Positions 46,351 through 57,545 of a stretch of DNA of 64,000 bases are shown here, piece by piece. Source of the stretch: Hepsetus odoe. Its lineage: Eukaryota > Chordata > Actinopteri > Characiformes > Hepsetidae. The stretch covers positions 27,135,862 to 27,199,861 of the forward strand of contig CM029366.1 of assembly GCA_017165825.1 (NCBI GenBank). The letters run 5' to 3'. Below the pieces are notes generated by a model. The model had not been told where the DNA came from, made no database searches, and was given only the letters and a program-made list of their open reading frames with translations. Within the stretch, counting starts at the first letter, position 1; each line of letters begins with the position of its first letter. The position numbers were made by a program, and so were the translations under genes.

Positions 46351-48830
46351 CAGGATTCTTGTAAGCAGAGGCACAACATAGTCCAGACTTTTGGCCATAA
46401 AGTCTAGACCGTGGTCGCTTCAGGAGGTTGTTTTTTTTTATTATTATTTTTTATCTCCAAACATGTCATCCAGTGAAAAATCAATTTTCAGTGACTCCAT
46501 TCAATGAAGATATTTATGCTAACCAGCTGACCTCAGAACAGTTGTGGCTGCCTGTAGACTTACTTGTCAATGCCTGTCTGTATTTTCCAAACCTGACCAC
46601 CTTTCATGAAGGCTTAGGCCATATTTGGTGCCAAATGTCACTGAAAAGCTCCCTTCCTGTAGAATGGAACTAGAATATTCAAATATTTTTGTGAGCTTAG
46701 TGCTGGTGACAACTTTCTCACAAATGGAACATGTTTTCTGGAATGACTGAGTGGGTGATGCAGTTTGGTTTTTTTTCTCTCTTTTTTTCTCTTTTTTTGC
46801 CAAAATCAGCTTTTCTCAACAGCGTCTTCTGCCATGCTGGGGTGGTGTGGGTAGGATGTAAATGCGGAGCCAGGGATCTGTGACTTGACTTTATTTAACA
46901 TAACGATAAAAGAAGCACCCTTCCTGACTTCTGAATGACTGACGCTCTGCTCTGACTCACTGGGACCTTTAAACCCTTCTTAAATGAGTCCTCCAAGATC
47001 TAGATGGTGCTCTTTTTTCTCTCATTGAGGGCAACAGGTGTGTCCAGCCAGAAAAAGAGCGCCATCTACCGTGACATCTTCAAAATGAGAGAAGCTTTTT
47101 GTTCTAATATTATCCAATGGCCGACCTCTCTGCAGTTTTCTTCTTAATATGCAAATGTAAGCTTATTTAAGTGAATAACATCTCATTTGCATATCTAAAT
47201 GTTATCGTGTTTGAAACATCCAATTTTTAAAAATCCTGCCAAAGACTCCTTGTGAAATCTTTTGTTTTTAAAAATACTACAGTATTCACTTGTTGTGTCT
47301 TTATTGTGTAAAATAGGTCCCACAAAATGTAACAAAAATTTTGATCCTGATAACGGTTTTATAAAGCAGCACAAATGAGACTTGATCAGGAGTTAAAAAG
47401 GAACTGGGAATGTGGTAGAATTTAATAATACAGCAAAAGAGGAATGATCTGTATGTGGAGAATTACAGATGAGCTGTGAGGGCAGAAACAATTCAACTCC
47501 ATATGCTCACGATGAAAGGTGATGTGCTCTGGACCGCAGTATGAGCATTGCTAATTTCTGGGGTGCTGGGAGTCTTCCTTGCCCCCTTCTGCCAGTGTGA
47601 AACTGATTGACTTAACATTAACTACAGCGCTTGTCGTGAGAAGACCACACAACTGTAAAATTTGTCATAAAATCTCCAAGATTAATATACCATGCTCTGC
47701 CGGGCAGCATACTTCAGCAGTTATGGCGCACTTATTTTTAACGCTTTTATTCATTTATGAATCACAGAGGCCTCTGGTTCTATCAACATGGTAGTGGTTT
47801 ATACTGATTTTGTACAGCATCAATACCAGGAGATGTGTGTCTTCACAGTCTTTTTAACAGGGTGATGGAATTATGGAAACATCATGGAAAGGCCTATGAT
47901 GAAGTATTCATTAATGGATCCACTAACATGCTGTGTGTGCCAAATGATGCTGGGTATTTTCGCTCACAATTTCTCATTAGACCTTGATCTGTCTGCTCCA
48001 TGATGATCCTCTGATTTTCATTTAACTTACTTCATTGAGTATTCACAGCATGATAAATAAATAAGTGATAATATATTATTAATAATCATTATCTTGATTA
48101 GGACAGATATTAACACTGATGCAGTATAATAAATCCACACACCTGCTTTTACCAGCGCATTTTTTTCTTTCCACATCAAAGACCTCAGTCAAAAACGTCT
48201 GTTATTTGCAATGCTCATTAAAATAATTTACTCCTGCATGTTAACATGACTGCTGCGATGAGTTAATGAAAGCTACCTTTTTTATTACAGTCCTACAGTC
48301 AAGAGTAGCCGCATGCAACTGTGTACAAATGGGCTTATAATATTTGATTGTTTTTGGTATATTACAGCTTAGTGCATTTATTAACTGTGGGATTTTTGAA
48401 TGTGTCTTAAGCAAAATAAAAAGGAGGTAGTGTGAGACTGGAGAAAGGGAGGACTGGGCACAGAAGCCCAGAGAAAACAACAATAGTTGTTAAATATACA
48501 CTCCAGTACAAACAGTGCAAATTTCAAAGCCAAAATCCATAAAGAAAGTAAACAGTTGTATCACAAGGCAAGCCAGAATCCAAGATCCAAAATCCAAAAA
48601 AGGTTAAAAAGCACAACTAACAATGCTCAAACACTGAGGATAGTTCAGAAACAGAGTCCCCAATGACTTTTGGTTGTACTGCTAGAATGGGAAGAGGGTT
48701 GTGGGCTCTGATCACCTGATAGTTCTCCGGTGAGGGTGATTAGTCCTGACTTTTTAAAAAGTATCCTGGTTATTTTAAACAAAATGTCTATTCAGAATCT
48801 TTCACTGAGAAGTTGTGTCTTTTCTTGGCA
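46351..48830. other. gene-poor stretch with unclassified repeats
   Basis: The stretches 46820-47085 and 48440-48765 (with runs such as AATCCAAGATCCAAAATCC) resemble fish interspersed repeats or worn LTRs, but I could not assign them. No exon was supported. Confidence 0.35.
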
Positions 48831-48834
48831 TTGC

Positions 48835-49050
48835 GTACCAACAAGCTACTCCCGTTTAGGGGTCACCACAGCAGATCATTCGCTTCCATTTCTTCTGGTC
48901 CTCTGAATCTTCCTCTTTCAAACTGGCCACCTGCACATCCTCTCTCACCACATCCATAAACCTCTTCTTTGGTCTTCCTCTTTTCCTCGTTCCTGGCAGC
49001 GCCATCTTCAACATCCTTCTCCGAAGATTCCACCACCACAGAGTGATATA
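48835..49050 (-). pseudogene. RTE-type LINE 3' fragment
   Basis: The minus frame reads RRRMLKMALPGTRKRGRPK, KRFMDVVREDVQVASLKEED and WKRMICCGDP, the C-terminal end of RTE-type LINE proteins. The 3' end GTGACCCCTAAACGGGAGTA matches the other RTE copies. 5'-truncated, as usual for LINE insertions. Confidence 0.85.
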
Positions 49051-49137
49051 TTTCACCTAGCTCTGAGACACTCCCAGATAATGTGTTTTATATGATTTCC
49101 AATTCATGTACACTTGAAAGTTCAAAAAAGTCCGTTC

Positions 49138-49305
49138 AAGTCAAATCAGTTTTATTTATATAGCACAACTGCTGTTGTCACAAAGCAGCTTAACAGGATC
49201 CGGGTCCGAGCCCCAAGCGAATAAGGGCGACAGAGGCAAAACTCCCTATAACTGGAGGAAGAAACCATGAGAGGAACCAAGACTCAAAAGGGGAACCCAT
49301 TGCAA
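49138..49305 (+). repeat. common fish interspersed repeat (unclassified)
   Basis: CAGTTTTATTTATATAGCAC, CAAAGCAGCTTAACAGGATC, CCGGGTCCGAGCCCC, ACTCCCTATAACTGGAGGAA and ACCATGAGAGGAACCAAGAC form a block I recognise from many fish genomes. It is non-coding and its class is uncertain. Confidence 0.6.
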
Positions 49306-50726
49306 GTGTATTTTATAATTGAAAAGATTTAGTAGAGTTCTGGTAAAGTATAAATTACTGTAAAAGAGGTCCATTAGAGTTTGTAATTGGAGGTTTGATG
49401 GGCCAGTAATGGTGGTTCTGTTTGAGTGGGTGAAGCTTTTGTTAATCTTAAATAGTGGCAGCAGCTCATGCAGATTGTTGTCACTTTCACTTTCAGATGA
49501 TCCAATATGATGTAGCTGATCTGGAGTTCAGGTGGTGAGAGGAATCTGTTGATGGTTGGTTTGAGAAAACAAACATCGAATGTAAACATGTAAGAGCCTT
49601 CATTTTTAGGAAATGCGCTACCTGCCACTTGCTTGATGAGCAGTCTGAAATTGTGCTTAGCAATTCCTGTTTAGAATGAATTATTACAGCTATAGGAATT
49701 GCCCTATCATGTCTAAGTGAATGAGTGAGCTCTGAGGTCCAAAAGATGAAACGTAAACATGTTAATTTGGTGACACACTAAAATGCAGGTGTACTAATAT
49801 GTCTTCTTGGTGTAATTTCTGTTTATAAGCAGTACATTTCCCAAATCATTCTCTGTGATATCCTTTCTAATGCCAAACTGAGTCATAGCAGGGCAAGCAC
49901 TTCATCACACAGTGCTCGTTATGCAAAAGGCAAAGTGCAGAACTGAACAAATATTCTGAAATGAACAGCCTCACAAGTGCAAAATGACAGAGATGTAAGA
50001 GAATAAAAGATGATAGGCTCCCTTGTTGCATTCTAATGCCCATAATTATATGCTTTGAAAATCATGTGGTTTTTATCATTTTCTCTTTTTTCGTTTTTGT
50101 TTTTGTTGTTGTCTTCATAATTTTCCAAGGCACGACTGTGAATTTGCGTCTCTTTTAATCTGTGTAATTATTAGTTATCCAGCAAACTCATTGCTTATTT
50201 GTAGATTGTTTTTCCTGGTCTCTGTAGACGCTAAAAGACCCTGCACTCAAATATCCTGAACCATCATTGATTGGGACAGATTCATGTAATCTACACAACT
50301 AATTCATCCTCACACAAAACCAAATCCTGGTTCGAGCACCAATTACGTGTATGATGCGTCCGTGGATGCTGAAAGATTTATTTTGGTTTAGCAGTGTTCA
50401 TTGCTCCTTGGGCCACGTCCTGTCCCTGAGGCTAATTCACAAGCTTAACTGTGAAAGCAGGGTAGCAGTTACACTTTAGTCCTGCTCTGCAGTCGAACAT
50501 TTATGCTATTCACATTGCTGAAAATAAATGGGCTCTTTCTAATCCTGGAATTGCCATTAACATCCATCACTTTGAATAGGATTATAGTGGCCTGCATATA
50601 TCTTGAGGAATTTGAAATTACAAGTACGACGGCCCCATACTTAGCGCTCATAAATTCAAACAGGCAGAGCTATTGATCACTTCTTCCCTGGCCAATGGGA
50701 TAAGACCTAACTCAAATTCATTATGT

Positions 50727-50766
<40 letters not shown>

Positions 50767-50937
50767 TCCCTGCACCCTTGAAGAATAAGGGTCTTTGTAG
50801 GATGCCATTTAAGCACCATTTTTTTTGCTTCCATAAAAAAATCTTACAATAAAGAATAGAGATTTGAAAGTTTGAAGAACATTTCAATTTTTAATAACAT
50901 CCACATAATGTAAAGTTTATTGGAAGAACCTTTTTTT

Positions 50938-50968
<31 letters not shown>

Positions 50969-51960
50969 TTAGAGCAGTGGGTCCTTAAAGACCCACAGAC
51001 AGTCTATATTCCTTTGTGTTGTGAACTGGGCAAAAAAATGTGAACTTATCCTTTGTGGTTCTGAGGTAACCCTCTCAAATCTGTTTTGCACTAAAAATGA
51101 ATACTACAGAAGCATTACCACTACACAGAAGCAGTTTCTGTTCTTACCGAACAAAGTGAAGTACAGTAGTACACTGAACCTATCACTTCGGTGTAGCACT
51201 GTTTACAGTACCTAAATGAAAAAGAGGGCTCAAGTTATCTCTCCATTCTCCGAGGTTTAGTTTCAGAACTTCTGATTGCTTCCATTCTGCGCAGCAATCC
51301 GTCTTGTCTACTTAAGGGAATTAGTTTTCAATTAACTGTTGCCACCTCACTTGAATGGCTGTGTAATTAAGAATGATGATGTAATCTTGGAAAGCAATTT
51401 TACTGGTGAATAACTCTGAATGCTATCAATCACTATCAGAAGCTGGGAGGAGCTGGCAAGCATTGCACCATGATGGAAAACAGATGGAAAAGTTTTTGTT
51501 TCTAAGAAATAGGTTTTGTTTATGGATTGTTATATTTTTCTCAACAATAACATCTCCGTCTTGTATTGACTTGAGTCGAAAAACTGTTTCAGCTAAAGTT
51601 CGTACGAAAACACATGTCAGCTTTCCTGCACCTGCTTGTTCCTTTGTGGTTCGGTGTGAAGAAGCAGTAGTTATGACACATCGTTCCTGCATAATAGCAG
51701 TAACCTTCAAAGGAGTCCAAGAAAATCCTTATGATTCAGGGGCGTTAGATAAATAAGCCTGTTTCATCTGAAAGCTTTTCTTCATTAACTGATTTATTAA
51801 ATATTTGAAAAATATGACGCTGATAAGTTTGATTAAAATAAATATCTTCATACCTAATTTTCGTTGTTCAGTAACTACTGGATACAACTTTATGGTACAG
51901 ATATATAAAAACTGTTTAAAACTGAAAGGAAAACCTTTGTTGTTATTCTCATTGTTTCGA
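49306..51960. other. stretch without genes
   Basis: No exon or classified transposon. It holds a (TC)n repeat at 50730-50763 and T-runs at 50931-50970. A 116-codon plus frame at 51406-51756 has no recognised motif. Confidence 0.4.
50730..50763. repeat. (TC)n microsatellite
   Basis: Seventeen CT units without interruption. Confidence 0.95.
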
Positions 51961-51969
51961 ACTAACTCT

Positions 51970-52188
51970 TCAGAGTTAAAGATGCTGAGATTTTCATTGG
52001 GTGTGATGATGATGGACAGGATTAGAAGCGAGTACATTAGAGGGACAGCTCAGGTTAGACGTTTTGGAGACAAAGTTAGAGAGTTGCGTTGGTTTGGACA
52101 CGTCCAGAGGAGAGATGAGGATTATATTAGGAGGAGGATGTTGAAGATGGAGCTGCCAGGAAAGAGGAGAAGAGGAAGACCAAAGGGG
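51970..52188 (+). pseudogene. RTE-type LINE C-terminal fragment
   Basis: Reads ELKMLRFSLGVMMMDRIRSE, YIRGTAQVRRFGDKVRELRW, FGHVQRRDEDYIRRRMLKME and KRRRGRPKG in one frame, the C-terminal segment of RTE-type proteins. It ends abruptly where a SINE in the opposite direction begins. Confidence 0.88.
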
Positions 52189-52372
52189 AGTCCATCCCAT
52201 ACACAGGGACACACCCTGGACAGGTCGCCAGCCTATCGCAGGGAGGAGTGAACTGACAGGGACGGCACCTTGCTCAAGGGTACCTCAGGGCAACCCACTG
52301 GTAAGGGGTTCAAACCCACAATCCTCAGATCCGGGGCCAACTCCCTAACCAGTAGGCCACCGCTGCCCTGGG
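52189..52372 (-). mobile_element. SINE, group A, lacking its 3' end
   Basis: Read on plus: GTCCATCCCATACACAGGG, CACCCTGGACAGGTCGCCAG, GCACCTTGCTCAAGGGTACC, GGGGTTCAAACCC and AACCAGTAGGCCACCGCTGC. The element's own 3' end (GACAAGCGGCAGAAAATGG) is absent, and the break is at the RTE junction. Confidence 0.85.
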
Positions 52373-53643
52373 GGTCTTTTTTTTGTTTTTTCAATTGTGA
52401 GTCATTTTCATAAGCTTGTTTAAAAAGTGTCCCTAAAAAGTCGATATATGTAAAAATGTCAAAGTACTTAACATCACAAAAGCAGAACTGCAACAATCTG
52501 CAGCAACACGTTGTGCAAACTTTTCAGAATACTGAAGTTTAATTGTGAATAAATTAACCTTTCCATCTTTCAACAAACAGGGATTTTAGAGGACCTTTAA
52601 ATGGGACGTACCTTTAGATGGGATGAGAAAACTTCACATAAAGAAAACCTAGAAAGCTAGAAACCTTAAAAAGGTAAAGAAACTTTAGATTATGTAAAGG
52701 TTATGTAAATCTACATATCATTTACAAAATAGTACTTCGACATCATCACACAAGAAGCCTTCGTTGATTTTAATTTATTACATGAAAAAGATCTGCAGTT
52801 TTAGATGACTCATAACGTGTTTTTATTATTAAAAATAGATCCTCTTTGCAAATATTCTCAGTTTGTCAAGTGTAAGCAAAATTCCTAATTAAAACACGTT
52901 CATCAATCACAACTCGCATGCAGTGTCAGCATAGCACTGGCATCAGCAGCAGGCATTAGGTGTGTGAAATTAGATTAAGGTTAGTTTGTGAAGGAGGAGG
53001 AAGGACATCGCAAAGAGCTTTGAAAGATTAGATACAATATGTTAAAATATCCGGCAGCTCCCTCCACGATCTTTCCCAGAAATCTGTACTCAGTCGCTGA
53101 TCACATACAATCAGACTGAGACAATCATACAAACTAACTCAAGCAGAAGAGCCAACCAAATATTCACCTGCTCACATGAAAGACAACCAAAAAAATCACT
53201 GTGCATTCTGAACTAATTCATAACATGCACTATGTGGCCAAATGTATTTAGACACCTCTTGTGAATAGTGAATTCAGCAATGTTAAGGTGCTGGGCTGCT
53301 CCTAAACTTGTCCAGTAACATATCAGGAACATAAACTGTAATAAATATTCATTGTTTTATTTTAATTTAATTTAATTCACTTCCTTTAATGATGTAATGT
53401 CATGTTGTTTAAAGTGTCATTGTTCATTGAACTTGGGCAGCACTGAATAATATTTTAACAAACTTTTAAAAATTTTTATAAAATTATGTTTGCGTCATCT
53501 TTTGAGTTGTAACATGCCTCCCACACAAAAATGTGTTCAAATTGAAATCAATATGATCTTTATTTGGACCCCTTTAATTCTGTTGACACTTTAGTTTGCA
53601 GTTTACCCTGGACATACCCATGCTTTAAACATATTTTTTGCAG
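52373..53643. other. stretch without recognised features
   Basis: No exon, no classified repeat; AT-rich. Confidence 0.4.
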
Positions 53644-53786
53644 ATATTTTATGCTGTTATGAGGAAGAGATGTGTGCTTACCAGAAACATTTGAATCAGG
53701 ATGGACCTGGAGAAGTATTTTTTGACATCCACATCAAGGAAAGTGACTCTAATAGTGCAGAAGGTGTGGTTGGCTTAAACACGCAG
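53644..53786 (+). CDS. candidate exon Y1 of an unrecognised gene
   Basis: Good acceptor ATTTTTTGCAG|ATATTT and donor ACGCAG|GTACTT. The frame ILCCYEEEMCAYQKHLNQDG, PGEVFFDIHIKESDSNSAEG, VVGLNTQ is open for 47 codons and soluble-protein-like. It takes phase 1 in and gives phase 0 out. An opposite-strand frame over the same bases (53696-53908) is less protein-like. Product not recognised. Confidence 0.4.
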
Positions 53787-54033
53787 GTACTTTCATGTGT
53801 AATTGGGCCTGATGGCAAATTTCCAAGATAATTAGATGGAAGGTACAGAAGAATAGCTGCTGACTTTGCATAAATATGTATTAATAATATGCATGACCTG
53901 ATGTACATTTCCTACTTCCTGGGTATAAATGGGCATAAAACAAAAAGATTAAAAATATATATTGTTTATAGTATATATATATTCTGATTAATACATATGG
54001 TATCTAACTTTTAATACCTATCATTGATTACAG

Positions 54034-54222
54034 CATTGCACAGTTGACAAACAAAAGCCTGCAGATGAAAAAATGATTCATGTTCAATCAACTTGGATCA
54101 AGTTGATTGATACAAAATATTTGGATGACTTCATTCAAATTATAGAGGTTGGCCTCAATATGGACAGGAGTTTCAAAAGAAAAACAACCTCAACACCCAT
54201 ATTTAAAAAAGGATTCTATTAA
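54034..54222 (+). CDS. candidate last exon Y2 of an unrecognised gene
   Basis: Acceptor TTGATTACAG|CATTGC. In phase 0 it reads HCTVDKQKPADEKMIHVQST, WIKLIDTKYLDDFIQIIEVG, LNMDRSFKRKTTSTPIFKKG, FY and stops at TAA 54220-54222. A second frame from 54149 stays open to TAA at 54367 (KQLDPLKSSHFLQEPQKQSV), so a frameshift or a further short intron is possible. The two exons are 247 bases apart with matching phase. Confidence 0.4.
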   Translation, partial: HCTVDKQKPADEKMIHVQSTWIKLIDTKYLDDFIQIIEVGLNMDRSFKRKTTSTPIFKKGFY

Positions 54223-54370
54223 TTTAGGTAAGACTGTTACCCATCCTTGCAAACAGCTTGACCCTCTGAAAAGCTCGCACTTTCTACAAGAACCGCAAAA
54301 GCAGTCTGTTTGGATTAGAGCTCCAGCACAGCAAATCAAACAGGGTTCTACTTCAGCACTGAATTAAAAG

Positions 54371-55017
54371 CCATGCAATCTGATTGTAGATAAAATTGGA
54401 CTTTAGGTGTAAAATGCTCAGTGCTCAATATACAGAGACTTAAACCCCACTGCTGAAGCTGGGATAGTTACACCGAATGCCTGTTTTAAGTTAAAAATAG
54501 TCTAAAAAAGCCAAAAAAGTGTTCTTTGGACACAGAAACAATACAATTGCTGCTCTTAACAGTTTTTCATTATATGTTTGCAGAACCATTTTTGTAAATG
54601 ACATGCATGACTGTGAAAAACATGAAAATTGGAACATACTGTAAAGGTGCAAAATAATGAATCACCAAACTTAATGGCAGTCGGCTGACAAGTCTGCAGG
54701 TTTTACTATGAGCCGAGCTTCTGCTCAAAAAGACCAGCCGTTCCAAGACTGGTGACCCCTGCTCTATACCAATTAAACTGTTTATTAAAAATTATACAGC
54801 TATAAATGAACTACTGAGAGACTTATTTAAGAGTGTATGACTGGAGGAACCTTTCTGCTGTGTTAGGCTATTTAATTTTCCCTCAAATGTCAGCTTGTAA
54901 TATTTTATGGATTTTATGCACTAAGAACCAAGATTCCTTTTATATGAAATTTTCTAACCTTAAACTAACTTTTCTGTTACTGTGCGTCAAAGATTCAAAT
55001 ATTTAAATGACCTCTGT
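54371..55017. other. stretch without recognised features
   Basis: No exon or classified repeat was supported. Confidence 0.4.
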
Positions 55018-55205
55018 GACTAAGTGACTATTTGTCATCATGAAACACAGCACAGTACTCAGTACTCAGTTAACCACAACAAAATGCAACCTCTGATTTT
55101 AACCCATACATACCGTGCAGCAGGGGGCCGCCATATCCAGTGCCCTGGGAGCAATGGTGGGGACAATACCTTGCTCAAGGGTATCTCAGGGCAACATACT
55201 GAACA
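55018..55205 (-). mobile_element. SINE, group B, 5'-truncated
   Basis: Read on plus: GTTAACCACAACAAAATGCA, GTGCAGCAGGGGGCCGCCAT, TACCTTGCTCAAGGGTATCT and CAGGGCAACATACTG. The tRNA-like head (right side) is missing. Confidence 0.8.
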
Positions 55206-56079
55206 GACGTCTTGAAGGACACTCATTTTTTAACTTTGGCTGTTCTCTTTTTTTGTTCTCTGTAAAGCTGATACCACACTGCTTCTGTTTTAGAAACTGG
55301 TCAGGTAAAGGACTGAAATTAGTGTTTGAAAGTTTTTAAGAACTAGTTCTTAACAATAAATGTTAAAAATAAAAGAAAGTGTGGCTCTTTAGAAGCAGAA
55401 TGAAGAAATGAGGGTTGGCTCAAGCTTATTTCATACTACTGTATTTAGCAACTGTACGGAGAGTGAATGGTACGCTTGGAACCCTTATTAATGTTTACCT
55501 GTAACATCAAACTCTTATTCGAAAAAGATAAGAAATGTAAGTAAACTTTGTGCTCAGCGGGGTTCAGGTAAGGCAACCAATCAAGATCCTTCTTTTGAGT
55601 AGCCTAGTTGAGTGTAATCTGATGTGTTTTGAAGTCTAATCAGTTTCAGTGCTTTTGCTCACTTCAGATTTCATCTGTTGCTTCTGCTGCTTGCAGTCAC
55701 ATCATCAATAACAGGAGGCGGTGAGGCCTGCAGAAAAGCAGAGTCCAAACACCTGTGTATGTTTGAAGAAGACAATTGCTCAGACTTTGCAGGATTCAGC
55801 CGGTACCCCTCCCCGATCACTACAGTTCTACTGCCAATCATACAGCCCTATCTGCCCTTTCTTCAGAGACTGTCCTTTGGATCATGTGTGTTTCGATTTT
55901 TGATACACGCTTTCCTCACTCCATCACAGGTTAACCTTCATGTCATCAGTCTTTGTGCTTTATCCCAGACAAGTTCTTTTTTTCATGTAGCTATAAGGAA
56001 TTTATAAACTGGCTGATTTAGTTTATATGCTGTAGTGAATATTCTAATCCCCTGATAATACATCCTATTTGTGCAATTG
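55206..56079. other. stretch without recognised features
   Basis: A 109-codon plus frame at 55678-56007 lacks recognisable motifs and is not called. Confidence 0.4.
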
Positions 56080-56322
56080 AAAGTGAAAGTGACAACCATT
56101 GCGAGGTCAAAGCACAGCAGACAATGAACCACAACGAAATTGGACCTCTGCATTTGACCCATTCAAACACCGTGCAGCAGTGGGCAGCTATTGAAAGCGC
56201 CCAGGGAGTAGTGATGGGGACGGCACCTTGCTCAAGGGCACCTCAGGGCAACCTATTGGGAAGGGGTTCAAACCTCCGATCATGTGGCCAACGCCCGAAC
56301 CACTAGGCCATCGCTGCCCCAT
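56080..56322 (-). mobile_element. SINE, group B
   Basis: Read on plus: GAAAGTGAAAGTGACAACCA, AATGAACCACAACGAAATTG, CAGTGGGCAGCTATTGAAAG, GCACCTTGCTCAAGGGCACC and GGGTTCAAACC, ending AACCACTAGGCCATCGCTGC. Complete. Confidence 0.88.
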
Positions 56323-56589
56323 TCTCTCTTCAGCAATCCATTTTTTTCATCAGGAACCCAAATTGGCAGGTCAACGCGAGAGCATGTACTCAAACAAGCA
56401 AACATGTAAACATATAGACATACGTAGCCATGATAAATGCCTTACAAAAAACAAGCTCACATACAACAGTGTGTAACAGTGTAGGTCAGTCATTCCTGTT
56501 TGTGACTGATTTAATCAGAAGGGTGAAAAATCTACAGATGTCGCATGGTCACATGAATCACTAAAGTCTGCCTACTGAGCAGTTTGCTC

Positions 56590-56862
56590 AACAGATGATG
56601 CCGCCATGTCGACCACATGTCTTCAAACATCTGAAAGCACTTTTTCGTAAACCAATACATTGGAGTGTGAACACTTCCATCTTCCAGTGGATTGTTAGCT
56701 TTCTGTCAGATAGGAAGCAGCTTATGTGGTTGGACCCTACCTGTCATAACCTCTATCAATCAGTGGGGCGGTATGTGCTTTCACCTCTTCTTTACTCCTT
56801 ATATGCCACCAAGTGCATGTCTAGTCACTCTTCTGTCACACTGATAAAATTTGCAGTCTCCC
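56590..56862 (+). pseudogene. degenerate non-LTR reverse transcriptase fragment
   Basis: The frame HWSVNTSIFQWIVSFLSDRK, QLMWL, then after a gap YVLSPLLYSLYATKCMSSHS and VTLIKFA resembles the W...FL..R...V.LSPLLF.LY....S.H....KFA(DD) stretch of L2/Rex1-type reverse transcriptases. The catalytic DD is lost. Nothing on either side extends it. Confidence 0.7.
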
Positions 56863-57297
56863 TTTCATTTTTTATTTTCATTTTTTCAACTGCTGCGTGA
56901 TGCTGCTTTCTGTCTGTTCCTTGGCTACGTTTCTGGACATTATGGCCATAAAATGATTTTGTCTGGGAATTAATGAATTACTTTCAGGAAAAACAAGCAT
57001 ATGAAAGAACAGTGCAAATAATGGTAGTATTAAACTATGTGTTTAACAGAAATCATTCCTACAAGAGGCTTTTTTTTTCTTTTTTTTTTGAATAGGCTTT
57101 ATTTTCAAGAACAAAAATCAATTAAAATTATGAAAGGTTAAAGAATTATTTTTTTGTTCCAAGTTTCCTGGAGCTCCTAGAGCTTGTTATCTATGTTATT
57201 TTCTTGTTTCTCTGGAGTATAAAATGAGCTTACACACATGCAGAATCTGTATGTCTGGAGGCTTAAAAGCAAAAATGCAAAAATAATATTTATCTGG
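56863..57297. other. stretch without recognised features
   Basis: T-runs at 57068-57087; no exon or repeat was supported. Confidence 0.4.
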
Positions 57298-57545
57298 TAA
57301 AGTGAAAGTGACAGTTCCTCATTGTGAGCACACCAAGCAGAGCAGAGCAAACCACAACAAAAATGTTTCTCAGCATTTACACATGGGCAGCAGGGGGCAG
57401 CCATACATTCAGCAGATGGGGAGCAGTGTTGGGCATGGTGCCTTGCTCAAGGGTGCCTCAAGGCAACCTACTGGCGCAAGATTCGAACCCATGACCTTCC
57501 AATCCTGGGGACTAATTCCTAAACACTAGGCCACTAATGCCCCAT
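57298..57545 (-). mobile_element. SINE, group B
   Basis: Read on plus: AAGTGAAAGTGACAGTTCCT, AAACCACAACAAAAATGTTT, GGCAGCAGGGGGCAGCCAT, GTGCCTTGCTCAAGGGTGCC, GATTCGAACCC, ending ACTAGGCCACTAATGCCCC. Complete. Confidence 0.87.
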
